41,432 nt of DNA from Gemmatimonadaceae bacterium. Its GTDB lineage: Bacteria; Gemmatimonadota; Gemmatimonadetes; Gemmatimonadales; Gemmatimonadaceae. The translations under genes and the position numbers were made by a program. The notes below the pieces were generated by a model that saw only the letters and a list, made by a program, of their open reading frames with translations, was not told the origin of the DNA and did not search any database. Below, one piece after another: positions 18,851 through 26,753 of the stretch; within the stretch, counting starts at the first letter, position 1, and each line of letters opens with the position of its first letter. The stretch covers positions 1 to 41,432 of the forward strand of contig JACDCY010000012.1 in NCBI GenBank assembly GCA_013817305.1, read 5' to 3'.

Positions 18851-19836
18851 CAGTGCGACTTCCGCGCTTCCCGAACCGCGGCCGTGAGCGCCGGCAGCAC
18901 TTCGGCGACGTCTCCCACGATGCCGTAGTCGGCGATCTTGAAGATCGGCGCTTCCTTGTCCCTGTTGATCGCGACGATGGTGCGTGACGTGCGCATTCCC
19001 GCGAGGTGTTGGATTGCGCCGGAGATTCCGACCGCGATGTAAAGGTCGGGGCTCACCACACGCCCCGTCTGCCCGATCTGCTCCGAGTGCGGCCGCCAGC
19101 CGTCGTCGCACACGGCCCGCGTGGCACCGACGGCGGCGTTTCCAAACGCGTCGGCTAGATCGTCGACGAGCTTGAAGCCGTCCGCGGATTTCAAGCCGCG
19201 ACCGCCCGCGATCACCACCGGCGCTTCGCCGATGTCGAGCTTCGCCGACGTGCCCTGCTTCATCTCCTTCACCTTCACCCGCGACGCAGACGGATCACCC
19301 ACGGGCTGCACCTGCTCCACTCTCGCCGCCTTCGTATTCTCGACGAGCGTCGTATTTCCGGGTCGAAGGCCGATCACCGCAGGCGTGCTGGCGATGGATG
19401 CCGTCGCGATGACTTTCCCGATGTTGACGGGATGCTTCACGTTGACCGCGTCGCCTTCGATGCGCGCGTCGGTCACGTCGGTGACGATCCCGACGCCCAG
19501 CTTGGCGGCGACGCGCGGTATGAGGTCGCGCCCCTGCGCCGAGGTCGAGAACACCGCGACGCGGTATCCGCCCGATTTGATGCGGTCGGCCGCGAGCGCG
19601 GCGATCGCTTCGGCGTTGTAATCCTTGAGCGCGTCGTGCTCGCACACCAGTACGACGTCGGCGCCGTGCTTTCCGAGCTGCTCTGCCTTCTGCGCGATTC
19701 CCGCGGAGCCGGCCAGCAGGACGTGCACCTCCCCGCCCGTGGCGTCAGCCAGCGCGCGCGCCGCCGTGACGTTCTCGAGCGCGACCTTGCGCAGCTCTCC
19801 CGCGCGCTGCTCCGCGAATGCAAAGATGTTCGCCAT
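18850..19836 (-). CDS. etfA: Electron transfer flavoprotein, alpha subunit
   Basis: FAD-binding subunit of the heterodimer that collects electrons from acyl-CoA dehydrogenases. 328 residues. The C-terminal FAD domain carries [10 protein letters not shown], a [20 protein letters not shown] block and [21 protein letters not shown], all diagnostic of EtfA. The N-terminal half is the alpha/beta domain shared with EtfB. It starts at an ATG that overlaps the etfB stop and ends overlapping ETF-QO, so the three genes are one coupled operon. Confidence 0.96.
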   Translation of the reverse strand: MANIFAFAEQRAGELRKVALENVTAARALADATGGEVHVLLAGSAGIAQKAEQLGKHGADVVLVCEHDALKDYNAEAIAALAADRIKSGGYRVAVFSTSAQGRDLIPRVAAKLGVGIVTDVTDARIEGDAVNVKHPVNIGKVIATASIASTPAVIGLRPGNTTLVENTKAARVEQVQPVGDPSASRVKVKEMKQGTSAKLDIGEAPVVIAGGRGLKSADGFKLVDDLADAFGNAAVGATRAVCDDGWRPHSEQIGQTGRVVSPDLYIAVGISGAIQHLAGMRTSRTIVAINRDKEAPIFKIADYGIVGDVAEVLPALTAAVREARKSH

Positions 19837-20588
19837 CAGAGGACCTTCGCTTCTGTTTGAAGAAGCCGCACCAGCTCAGGCACTGCGGCCGCGCCCTCGC
19901 CGACGATCTTTCCAGGCGGGCGGTCGGGGGGCATCGCCAGCGACTTGATCGTCACCATGGTATCGCCGAGTTGCGCCGGCTTGCTCTCCAGCGTCTTCTT
20001 CTTGGCGGCCATGATCCCCTTGAGTGACGGGTACCGCGCTGTGTTGAGCCCTTCGTCCACCGTGAGAACCGCGGGCAGCGTGAACTCCACGAATTCCTGT
20101 GCGCCCTCCAGCTCGCGCTTGGCGGTTCCGCGGCCGTCGGCCATCTCCAGGCCCGAGATCGCGGTGACGCACGCGTAGTCGAGCAGCTCAGCCACGATCG
20201 GCCCGACGATTCCGTTGGACGAATCCGGCGACATCTTTCCGAAGAAGATCAGGTCGTACGATCCGTCCTTCAGCTCGGCGGCGAGAGCCCGCGCAATCGC
20301 GAAGCCGTCGAAGGGTATGCGATCGGCGGCGAGGTGGATTCCGCGGTCCGCCCCCATGCTGAGCGCCTTGCGGATCGTCTCCTGCGCGGCAGCAGGTCCG
20401 AGGGACAGCACGACGACTTCGCCCTGCCCCGCCTTTTCCTTGAGCTGCAGCGCGGCCTCGACGGCCCAGGCGTCGAAATCGTTGATGTCGAACTTGAGGC
20501 CGGCTTCGTCCAGCGACGTGCCGTCGGCCGAGATTCTGAAGCGTGCGTCCATGTCGGGAACGCGCTTGACGCACACGGCAATCTTCAC
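19836..20588 (-). CDS. etfB: Electron transfer flavoprotein, beta subunit
   Basis: AMP-binding partner of EtfA, 250 residues. It begins KIAVCVKRVPD and has the DINDFDAWAVEAALQL and FGKMSPDSSNGIVGP blocks. The recognition loop that docks onto dehydrogenases is at about 185-200 (ARYPSLKGIM followed by AAKKKT at 194-199). These lysines correspond to the site methylated by METTL20 in mitochondria. GTG 20588 was chosen because family proteins start here and GGAG lies eight to twelve bases upstream. The open frame continues to 20684, but that lead is not conserved-looking. First gene of the operon; a strong hairpin lies about 60 bases upstream. Confidence 0.95.
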   Translation of the reverse strand: MKIAVCVKRVPDMDARFRISADGTSLDEAGLKFDINDFDAWAVEAALQLKEKAGQGEVVVLSLGPAAAQETIRKALSMGADRGIHLAADRIPFDGFAIARALAAELKDGSYDLIFFGKMSPDSSNGIVGPIVAELLDYACVTAISGLEMADGRGTAKRELEGAQEFVEFTLPAVLTVDEGLNTARYPSLKGIMAAKKKTLESKPAQLGDTMVTIKSLAMPPDRPPGKIVGEGAAAVPELVRLLQTEAKVL

Positions 20589-20649
20589 CGCGAAATGCTC
20601 CGTTCTAAAGGGATGGATTTCAGCGCGAAATCTAGCCACCCGAACGCAA

Positions 20650-20673
20650 AGGAGTCCGGTTGCCCGGACTCCT
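20650..20673. promoter_or_regulatory. Perfect 10-bp hairpin upstream of etfB
   Basis: AGGAGTCCGG (20650-20659) and CCGGACTCCT (20664-20673) pair perfectly around the loop TTGC. It lies in the 187-base gap between the divergent etfB (start 20588) and serine hydrolase (start 20776) genes. Read on the minus strand it is followed by TTTGCGTT, a weak T-run, so an attenuator in the etf leader is possible. An operator is an equal possibility. Confidence 0.5.
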
Positions 20674-20775
20674 CGACAAGACACGCCCGCTCCGCTTCCC
20701 CCAATCGGGTACGCGGGACGAACTTACCGGCGAGCGTCAGCGCGCCGTCACTTTACGAGTCGTTCAGGGGCCCCC

Positions 20776-22023
20776 ATGCGCCGGATCCGTCTAGCTCTAT
20801 TTGTCGCCTTCGCCGGCGCTGTCACGATCGTGCCCGCGTACGGGCTGCAGGCTCAGCAACGATCTCGCGACAGCGTCTATCATCCCGGCCCGGACGGAAG
20901 CTGGGAGCGCACCAGTGCGGGACAGCTTGGGATGGACTCCGCGGGGGTCGCCGCGGCCGTCGCGTTTGCGGTCGCCAGCGAATCCAGGGCGTCGCGCGAC
21001 CTTCTGCACGCGCATGTGCAGTCCTTCGGACGCGAGCCGTTCGGCGACGCGGTCGGCCCCTTCAAGGAGCGTGGTGACCCGGCCGGACTGATCATTCGCC
21101 GCGGGTACATCGTGGCGGAGTGGGGCGACCCGGGCCGCGTGGACATGACGTTCAGCGTCACGAAGAGTTTCCTTTCGACGGTCGTGGGCGTGGCCTTCGA
21201 CCGGGGCCTGATCCCGGATATCAACCGGGCCGTTCACCTGGACATGGCGCCGGTCGTCGTACTGTCGCACGCACCGCGCTCATCCGCCGATGTCTCGGGC
21301 GGTGATCCCGGGATGATCCGGCCGTTCGATACGCCTCACAACCGGCGCATCACCTGGAACGACCTCCTGCGCCAGACGAGCGACTGGGAGGGAACTCTCT
21401 GGGACAAGCCGGACTGGGCCGACCGGCCGGACCGCGACCAGTCGACCTGGCTCACGCGGACGCGCAACGCGCCCGGCACCTCCTACGAATACAACGACGT
21501 CCGGGTCAACGCACTCGCGCTCGCCGCGCTCAACGTCTGGCGGCGGCCGCTCCCCCAAGTTCTCGCCGAATACGTGATGGATCCCATCGGCGCGTCGCGT
21601 ACCTGGCGCTGGTACGGCTATGACAATTCCTGGATCGTGCTCGACGGCGTGCCGGTGCAGTCGGTGTCAGGCGGCGGTCACTGGGGCGGCGGGATGTTTA
21701 TCAGCGCGTATGATCAGGGACGCTTCGGCCTGTTGACTCTGCGCCGCGGGGTGTGGGCCGGGCGGCAGGTCCTGTCCGAGCGCTGGGTGCGGATGGCGCT
21801 CACGCCGACTCCGATGCAGACCGACTACGGCTTCATGAACTGGTTTCTCAACACCGGCCGCAAGCGCCTACCGAGCGCACCGGAGTCGGCGTTCATGCAC
21901 CTTGGGAACGGCACCAACCTCATCTACGTGGATCCGGAGAACGACCTCGTGGTCGTCGCTCGCTGGATAGACAACGGCGCCCTCGATGGGTTCGTGGGCC
22001 GCGTACTCGCCGCGATTGATTGA
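20776..22023 (+). CDS. Secreted serine hydrolase, beta-lactamase/PBP-like (family S12)
   Basis: 415 residues with a signal peptide ending near GLQA-QQ (about residue 26). S127-V-T-K130 is the SxxK nucleophile motif. YEYND at 237-241 is the second motif and HWGGGMF the third-motif region. This matches class C beta-lactamase-fold esterases/peptidases; a true beta-lactamase is not implied. ATG 20776 has AGGGG just upstream; the open frame back to 20215 is a shadow of etfB. It converges on the next gene with one base between the stops. Substrate unknown. Confidence 0.87.
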   Translation: MRRIRLALFVAFAGAVTIVPAYGLQAQQRSRDSVYHPGPDGSWERTSAGQLGMDSAGVAAAVAFAVASESRASRDLLHAHVQSFGREPFGDAVGPFKERGDPAGLIIRRGYIVAEWGDPGRVDMTFSVTKSFLSTVVGVAFDRGLIPDINRAVHLDMAPVVVLSHAPRSSADVSGGDPGMIRPFDTPHNRRITWNDLLRQTSDWEGTLWDKPDWADRPDRDQSTWLTRTRNAPGTSYEYNDVRVNALALAALNVWRRPLPQVLAEYVMDPIGASRTWRWYGYDNSWIVLDGVPVQSVSGGGHWGGGMFISAYDQGRFGLLTLRRGVWAGRQVLSERWVRMALTPTPMQTDYGFMNWFLNTGRKRLPSAPESAFMHLGNGTNLIYVDPENDLVVVARWIDNGALDGFVGRVLAAID

Positions 22024-22024
22024 G

Positions 22025-23059
22025 CTAATCGGGCTGGAGCACGCCCCCGCCATTCTCCATGAACCCGTCGGCCTGAATGGCCCCGCGCCGCTCCACCAGA
22101 ATTGGCGCTCTCAGATGCCACGAGCTGATGATCCAGGCTCCCGACCGCAAGCGAATGAAGTGCGTCTCGCCACCGCCCCCGTGCCGCGAGATCAATCCCG
22201 CGTTCACGTAGCGAAAGACTATGCGGCGCAGCTCGCTGGTCCGCTCGTCAAGCCAGGCGATCCCGGCAATGTCGGCGGTGCGCCGTCCGGGCACGGGCTC
22301 GAACGCAACGCCGATCAGGCCGGGCTCCGAGCGGTCCCGGACGAGCCGGAAGCAGTGCGTGCGCGCGAAGCTTGGCGCGAGCAGCACCGTTTCATCCGGT
22401 CCGAAATAGTCCCAGCCTGACTGCGCGTCTCCGAACACGTACCCGCCTCGCGCGAGGGATTCCGGGTTTAGTGCCGCGAAAGGTCGCGGGCTGGTAACGG
22501 TGAAGCGGACGGTATCGCTTTGCGCTCGCGCGCTCGATGCCCGTCGCGTGCTTTCGTAAGTCCAGGCCCGGCCGACCCCCACGAGATCGACAACCATGAG
22601 CTTTGACGACTCCAACGCTTTCGTCGCTTCGCCCCATACCGTGCCGAGCTCCTGCGTGGCCGCGGAGCGCAGGCTTCGGCAGCTGGTGCCGCTAGAGATG
22701 ACGATCGTCGACAGCACTACGGCCTGGCTCTCCACCGGAACCGTAAGGACGCGCGAACGGGACAGCTCGAGCGGCCCGGAGAGGAACGGGCGGTATCCGA
22801 CCCGTCGCACGCGAACCCGGTACTGGCCCGGCGTAACGAAGAAGGTGCGGTAACCGTTCTCCGAGGTAATCCCTTCCGCCGCTACTGCTCCCGCAGGGTC
22901 CAATAGAGCGATGAGCGCTCCTCCCAGCGGCGTCACGGTCGTCGAATCGACTACTCGAATCTGGATTGCCTGCGAGCGAGCGATCGCGGGAGTCGCCATC
23001 ACGCCGAGAGCGGCGCATGCGATGGCCAGTGCGGCCTTGAGTACCCTGGTGGGCGACAT
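22025..23059 (-). CDS. Secreted carboxypeptidase-regulatory-like domain protein
   Basis: 344 residues with a signal peptide to about residue 31. Residues 32-110 form a carboxypeptidase regulatory-like (transthyretin-type beta-sandwich) domain: IQIRVVDSTTVTPLGGALI, GYRTFFVTPGQYRVRVRRVGYRP. This is the domain that often precedes plug or barrel regions in TonB-type and related surface proteins. The remaining 230 residues have no recognised domain and contain paired cysteines. No TonB-dependent barrel is attached. ATG 23059 is 16 bases after the acyl-CoA dehydrogenase stop; longer frames upstream are shadows of that gene. Confidence 0.75.
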   Translation of the reverse strand: MSPTRVLKAALAIACAALGVMATPAIARSQAIQIRVVDSTTVTPLGGALIALLDPAGAVAAEGITSENGYRTFFVTPGQYRVRVRRVGYRPFLSGPLELSRSRVLTVPVESQAVVLSTIVISSGTSCRSLRSAATQELGTVWGEATKALESSKLMVVDLVGVGRAWTYESTRRASSARAQSDTVRFTVTSPRPFAALNPESLARGGYVFGDAQSGWDYFGPDETVLLAPSFARTHCFRLVRDRSEPGLIGVAFEPVPGRRTADIAGIAWLDERTSELRRIVFRYVNAGLISRHGGGGETHFIRLRSGAWIISSWHLRAPILVERRGAIQADGFMENGGGVLQPD

Positions 23060-23075
23060 CACCGGAAATGCACCG

Positions 23076-24248
23076 CTACTCGAAGGCGTTGATCCCCGTG
23101 ACCGCCATGCCCAGCACCAAGGTGTGGATGTCATGGGTGCCCTCGTATGTGTACACGCTCTCGAGGTTGGCCATGTGCCGCATGGATGCATACTCCGCCA
23201 GGATCCCGTTGGCGCCGAGCAGCCGCCGCGCTTCGCGCGCGATGTCGGTGGCGATGCTGACGTTGTTGCGCTTGGCCAGCGAGACCTGCTGGGGCGTGAA
23301 CGTCCCGGCGTCCTTGAGCCGTCCGAGGTGGAGCGAGAGCAGCTGGCCCTTCACGATCTCGGTCAGCATCTCGGCGAGCCGAGCCTGCTGTATCTGGAAA
23401 CCAGCGATCGGCTTGCCGAACATGACGCGGTTGCCGGCGTAGCTCACGGCCTCCTCGAAGCATGCCATGGCGGCGCCTAGGGCGCCCCAGGAGATGCCGT
23501 ACCGCGCCTGGGTCAGGCACATCAGCGGGCTCTTGAGTCCGCCGGACTTGGGGAGGATCGCATCCGCGGGCAGGTGCAAATCCGAGAACACGAGCTCGCT
23601 CGTGTCCGACGCTCGCAGCGAGAGCTTCCCTTTCTGATCCTTGGAAGAGAAGCCAGGCGTTTCACGAGGCACGATGAAGCCGCGGATCGACTTGTCGCTG
23701 TCGCCTTCACCGGTCTTGGCCCACACGATCGCCACGTGCGCGGTCGAGCCGTTGGTGATCCACATCTTGGAGCCGTTGAGGACCCAGGTGCCGTCCTTCT
23801 GCTCACTGGCGCGCGTGATCATGCCGGCGGGATTCGAGCCGAAGTCCGGCTCGGTCAGGCCGAAGCACCCGATCACCTCGCCCTGCGCCATCTTCGGCAG
23901 GTAGTGGCGCTTCTGGTCCTCGCTCCCGAACGCGTAAACCGGATACATGACGAGCGCGCCCTGCACCGAGGCGAACGAGCGTACGCCGGAGTCGCCGCGC
24001 TCCAGCTCCTGCATGATCAGCCCGTACGCCACGTTGTTCAGACCGGCGCAACCGTACTCTTCCGGCAGGTTGGCGCCGAACATACCGAGCTCGGCCATCT
24101 CCGGCACTAGCTCGAGCGGGAATCGGCCCTCGATATAGCAGTCGCCGATGACCGGGAGGACACGGTCGTCCACGAACCGGCGCACGGTGTCGCGAACCGC
24201 GCGCTCGTCTTCGGACAGGCTGCTGTCTATCGCGTAGAAATCGTTCAA
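23076..24248 (-). CDS. gcdH: Acyl-CoA dehydrogenase, glutaryl-CoA dehydrogenase type
   Basis: FAD enzyme that oxidises acyl-CoA and hands electrons to ETF. 390 residues. FGLTEPDFGSNPAG and WITNGS are FAD-contact blocks. YEGTHDIHTL at 368-377 contains the catalytic base E369 in the position used by glutaryl-CoA dehydrogenase. RSFASVQGALVM near 90 also follows the glutaryl-CoA dehydrogenase pattern, including the arginine that binds the glutaryl carboxylate, so decarboxylating activity on lysine/tryptophan catabolites is likely. ATG start. Same strand as the etf operon, about 2.5 kb away, with which it should work. Confidence 0.9.
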   Translation of the reverse strand: MNDFYAIDSSLSEDERAVRDTVRRFVDDRVLPVIGDCYIEGRFPLELVPEMAELGMFGANLPEEYGCAGLNNVAYGLIMQELERGDSGVRSFASVQGALVMYPVYAFGSEDQKRHYLPKMAQGEVIGCFGLTEPDFGSNPAGMITRASEQKDGTWVLNGSKMWITNGSTAHVAIVWAKTGEGDSDKSIRGFIVPRETPGFSSKDQKGKLSLRASDTSELVFSDLHLPADAILPKSGGLKSPLMCLTQARYGISWGALGAAMACFEEAVSYAGNRVMFGKPIAGFQIQQARLAEMLTEIVKGQLLSLHLGRLKDAGTFTPQQVSLAKRNNVSIATDIAREARRLLGANGILAEYASMRHMANLESVYTYEGTHDIHTLVLGMAVTGINAFE

Positions 24249-24288
24249 GCTCTCCGCCCTGGTGGTTGGTCGCGCCAGTACAGGCGAG

Positions 24289-24540
24289 CTAATTTAGCGC
24301 AGCTGGTCCGTGACCGTCATGACCGTTGGCTGCCAGGCGATGTCTCCTCAGCCATTCCGACGAGAATGGCGTCATCCCCTTCGCCATCATGCGAACGATT
24401 TTCTGCTGATGCGCGGTAAGTTGGCCGAACCCCATCGAATCCGCGACGCCGCCATGGTCCGAGCGTTTGGGGATCCTGGGGGAGAAATACTGGCGCCCCT
24501 GCAACAGCTCCTCGATTGCGGTCCGCCAGCGGCCTAGCAT
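24289..24540 (-). CDS. Small hypothetical ORF overlapping the SprT-like gene
   Basis: 83 residues from ATG 24540, which overlaps the stop of the SprT-like gene (ATGCTAG). The middle LTAHQQKIVRMMAKGMT followed by FSSEWLRRHRL faintly resembles a winged-helix segment such as those ending some P-loop ATPases, but the expected last helix is missing and the C-terminus is Gly/His-rich. It could be a coupled small protein, a decayed remnant or spurious. No reliable family. Confidence 0.4.
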   Translation of the reverse strand: MLGRWRTAIEELLQGRQYFSPRIPKRSDHGGVADSMGFGQLTAHQQKIVRMMAKGMTPFSSEWLRRHRLAANGHDGHGPAALN

Positions 24541-25196
24541 TCTCTCCGAACCGCGCGCGGATCGATTCCGACCTCCCGCGCTTTCGCGCGAAACGCCCGG
24601 TCGTGCGCGACCGGGAGTCCGTTCTCCTGCTGCCACTGGTGCACCATCTCATGCAGCAACGTGTGCACGACGTCCTCCCACGCATCGCGCCGGATGTGCC
24701 TCCGCGAGATCGCAATGGTGGCTCGACCATCCCCGGATGCGAGCGCGTAATGGCCGAGCTTTCTCTTCATCCGGCGTGAGACGCGAATATCCATCGGCTT
24801 GAGCGCGCTCCCGAAAAACTGCGCGTTCAGCTCGGCGTGCGCCTCGGTCAATCGCGCGGCAGACGGTGCGTCCTCCGGATCGGTGACTTCCCGGCGCAGC
24901 CGCGCGCGCCTGCCCGGTAGAACGGAGGCATAACCAAGCAGCACGCGCTTGGCCTCTGACCTGCTGTCGCGCCGGCGCGCTTTGGAGAACCGCACGATCG
25001 CGCCGACGACCTCGTCGCCCGCGAAGGCGTACCCGCGGTGCACGCGCAGCCAGCCCTCGCCGAAGCTCACCATCGTCGCGCTGTTGTCAGTAAGGGCCAC
25101 CCGCACGTTCGGGTCGAGGCCTAGCGCGTACAGGCGGGACGGAAGATCCTCGCCGCCAGCCGGCAGTTCGAGGCCGAGCTGGACCGCTGCCGTCAC
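24534..25196 (-). CDS. SprT-like zinc metalloprotein
   Basis: 220 residues. The C-terminal half is an SprT/Spartan-like domain: H182-E183-M-V-H186 provides two zinc ligands and the catalytic Glu; H198 in AHDRAF is the likely third ligand. The N-terminal 100 residues are basic and unassigned. Family members cleave DNA-protein cross-links or are uncharacterised. GTG 25196 overlaps the metallophosphoesterase stop as GTGA; the frame further upstream is a shadow. Co-transcribed with that gene. Confidence 0.8.
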   Translation of the reverse strand: MTAAVQLGLELPAGGEDLPSRLYALGLDPNVRVALTDNSATMVSFGEGWLRVHRGYAFAGDEVVGAIVRFSKARRRDSRSEAKRVLLGYASVLPGRRARLRREVTDPEDAPSAARLTEAHAELNAQFFGSALKPMDIRVSRRMKRKLGHYALASGDGRATIAISRRHIRRDAWEDVVHTLLHEMVHQWQQENGLPVAHDRAFRAKAREVGIDPRAVRREC

Positions 25197-26035
25197 GCCG
25201 ACTTCGCGGGGCTGGAGCGCTGGAACGACTGGTGCGGGCCGGGCACGAAGGTTCCCTGCTCCTGCGACCAGATCAGCGTCGTGACCTCGATCGCAGCGGG
25301 CAGCACCTTGATCAGGTTCACCGACGAAGGCCTGCCGCCGCGCGAGCGGTTCGACACCGTGCCCGCGGTCGAGATGACGGTCCCCTTCTTGGTGTGCTCG
25401 ATGTAGTGCACCGCTTCCTGGTGATCGTGCCCGCACAGCACGACGTCCACCCCCATGTCGGCGAAGGCGCCGAGTATGCGCTTGGTGTTCTTGAGCCCGT
25501 GCCGCTGGGACAGCTCGCCTTTCACGGGGTTATGGTGCATGACGACCACGCGCGCGTCGTCGCTGGGCGCGCGCTGGAACTTCTCGCGCAACGTATTAAG
25601 CTGTGCGCGCGTGACGTAGCCGATGATGGAGATATCGCGCACGTTCAGCGTCAGGGTGCGGTACGTCACGCCGTGCGATGTGTTGAGCCCCACGAGCGTC
25701 ACGCCCGGGATGCTGAGCACCGGCTCGAGGTCGTGGAACACCCACCTCTTATATGCGTCGAAGATCTTGGGGTACGGGCCGAGGCCTACCGGCGCGCGCC
25801 ACCAGCGCACGTCGTGATTTCCGGGGACGATGATGGTCTGGCTGACCTTCTGCGCGTCGCGGAGAAACACGGCAGCGCGCTGGAACTCGCCCGCCCGAGC
25901 GCGCTGGCTGACGTCGCCTGAGATGGCGACGACGTCGAACTTGCCCTCCTGGATCATCGTCTCGATCGCGCCGATCTGCTCCGGGACAGCCGGCCGGCCG
26001 AAGTGGAGATCTGAGGCGTGAAATATCGTCGTCAT
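25193..26035 (-). CDS. Calcineurin-like metallophosphoesterase
   Basis: 280 residues with the complete dimetal motif set: D9-x-H11 in SDLHFG, G40-D41 in ISGDVSQ, G72-N-H-D75, MHHNP in the middle and CGHDHQE near 200. Resembles the 3',5'-cyclic-nucleotide phosphodiesterase/DNA-repair type members, but the substrate is not readable. No signal peptide, so cytoplasmic. ATG 26035 chosen because the fold begins immediately (TTIFHASDLH); the longer frame adds unrelated sequence. It lies 16 bases after the upstream lipoprotein gene and overlaps the SprT-like gene. Confidence 0.88.
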   Translation of the reverse strand: MTTIFHASDLHFGRPAVPEQIGAIETMIQEGKFDVVAISGDVSQRARAGEFQRAAVFLRDAQKVSQTIIVPGNHDVRWWRAPVGLGPYPKIFDAYKRWVFHDLEPVLSIPGVTLVGLNTSHGVTYRTLTLNVRDISIIGYVTRAQLNTLREKFQRAPSDDARVVVMHHNPVKGELSQRHGLKNTKRILGAFADMGVDVVLCGHDHQEAVHYIEHTKKGTVISTAGTVSNRSRGGRPSSVNLIKVLPAAIEVTTLIWSQEQGTFVPGPHQSFQRSSPAKSA

Positions 26036-26051
26036 GGTCGTCGTGTCCGCG

Positions 26052-26702
26052 CTATTGCCCGACGTCCATGAACAGAGTCGCAATCGCCCCCGCATACGCG
26101 GACAGCGCTCCCTCCGCAGTACTCGACGCGGGTCCCGTCATTCTTCTGGCCCACAGAACGCGGTGCCGGCGCCCGTCCACCAGTATCACTTGACCGCTCG
26201 TCGCGAAGCCCGCCGCCCCGTGCGACAGGACTATGCCGACCGGCAAGAGGAAGTAGCGCCGGCCCTCAGAGACCGCGAGCAGTGTGCGCAGCTGCTCGGC
26301 GAGCCGCTCGGGCAGATCGACCTCGGGCTCGAGCCGCATCCCGCGCAGCGACCCCACCGCGAGCTCGTATGGGTTCGGAACGAGCGCGGGATTCCGGCGG
26401 TGCGCCTGTCGCAGGTCGGACGGCCAGATCCACGTTTCGGCGATCCCGCGCACAGTGAACGCGTTCCGCAGGGTGTCATTGAAGCTCTCTCGCAGCGCCT
26501 GCCAACGCACAGCGGCAAGCTCCGCCGCCATAGCCGGCGCGGCCGTTGGAGACATAGCCTGCAGCGGAAGCACGACCACAGCGTCGCCGCCCAGCCGCGC
26601 GTTCGTCTCTTCCTCCGCGCTCGGCCCGTGCTGCTGCGTCGTGGCGCAAGCGCCGCACAGAAGGACCGCCGCCGCCACTGAATTTCGCAGGACTGTTCGC
26701 AT
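26052..26702 (-). CDS. Hypothetical lipoprotein
   Basis: 216 residues. The N-terminus has Arg residues, a hydrophobic core and LLCGAC, a probable though atypical lipobox, so it is likely anchored in a membrane facing the periplasm. The mature part begins polar (TTQQHGPSAEEE) and then alternates strands and helices with motifs such as VVVLPLQ and GQVILVDGRRHRVLWARR. The pattern resembles periplasmic proteins of the GNA1162/DUF4136 kind only loosely, and I do not assign it. First gene of the run with the metallophosphoesterase and SprT-like genes; divergent from cstA with a 51-base gap. Confidence 0.65.
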   Translation of the reverse strand: MRTVLRNSVAAAVLLCGACATTQQHGPSAEEETNARLGGDAVVVLPLQAMSPTAAPAMAAELAAVRWQALRESFNDTLRNAFTVRGIAETWIWPSDLRQAHRRNPALVPNPYELAVGSLRGMRLEPEVDLPERLAEQLRTLLAVSEGRRYFLLPVGIVLSHGAAGFATSGQVILVDGRRHRVLWARRMTGPASSTAEGALSAYAGAIATLFMDVGQ

Positions 26703-26753
26703 TGCGGGAAAACTAGCCGCGACTCAATTTGGCGTCAGCTTTCCATCCAAGAA

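Noticed and set aside
20215-20775. N-terminal extension of the serine hydrolase
   Set aside because: It is antisense to etfB, and a signal peptide with a Shine-Dalgarno begins at 20776.
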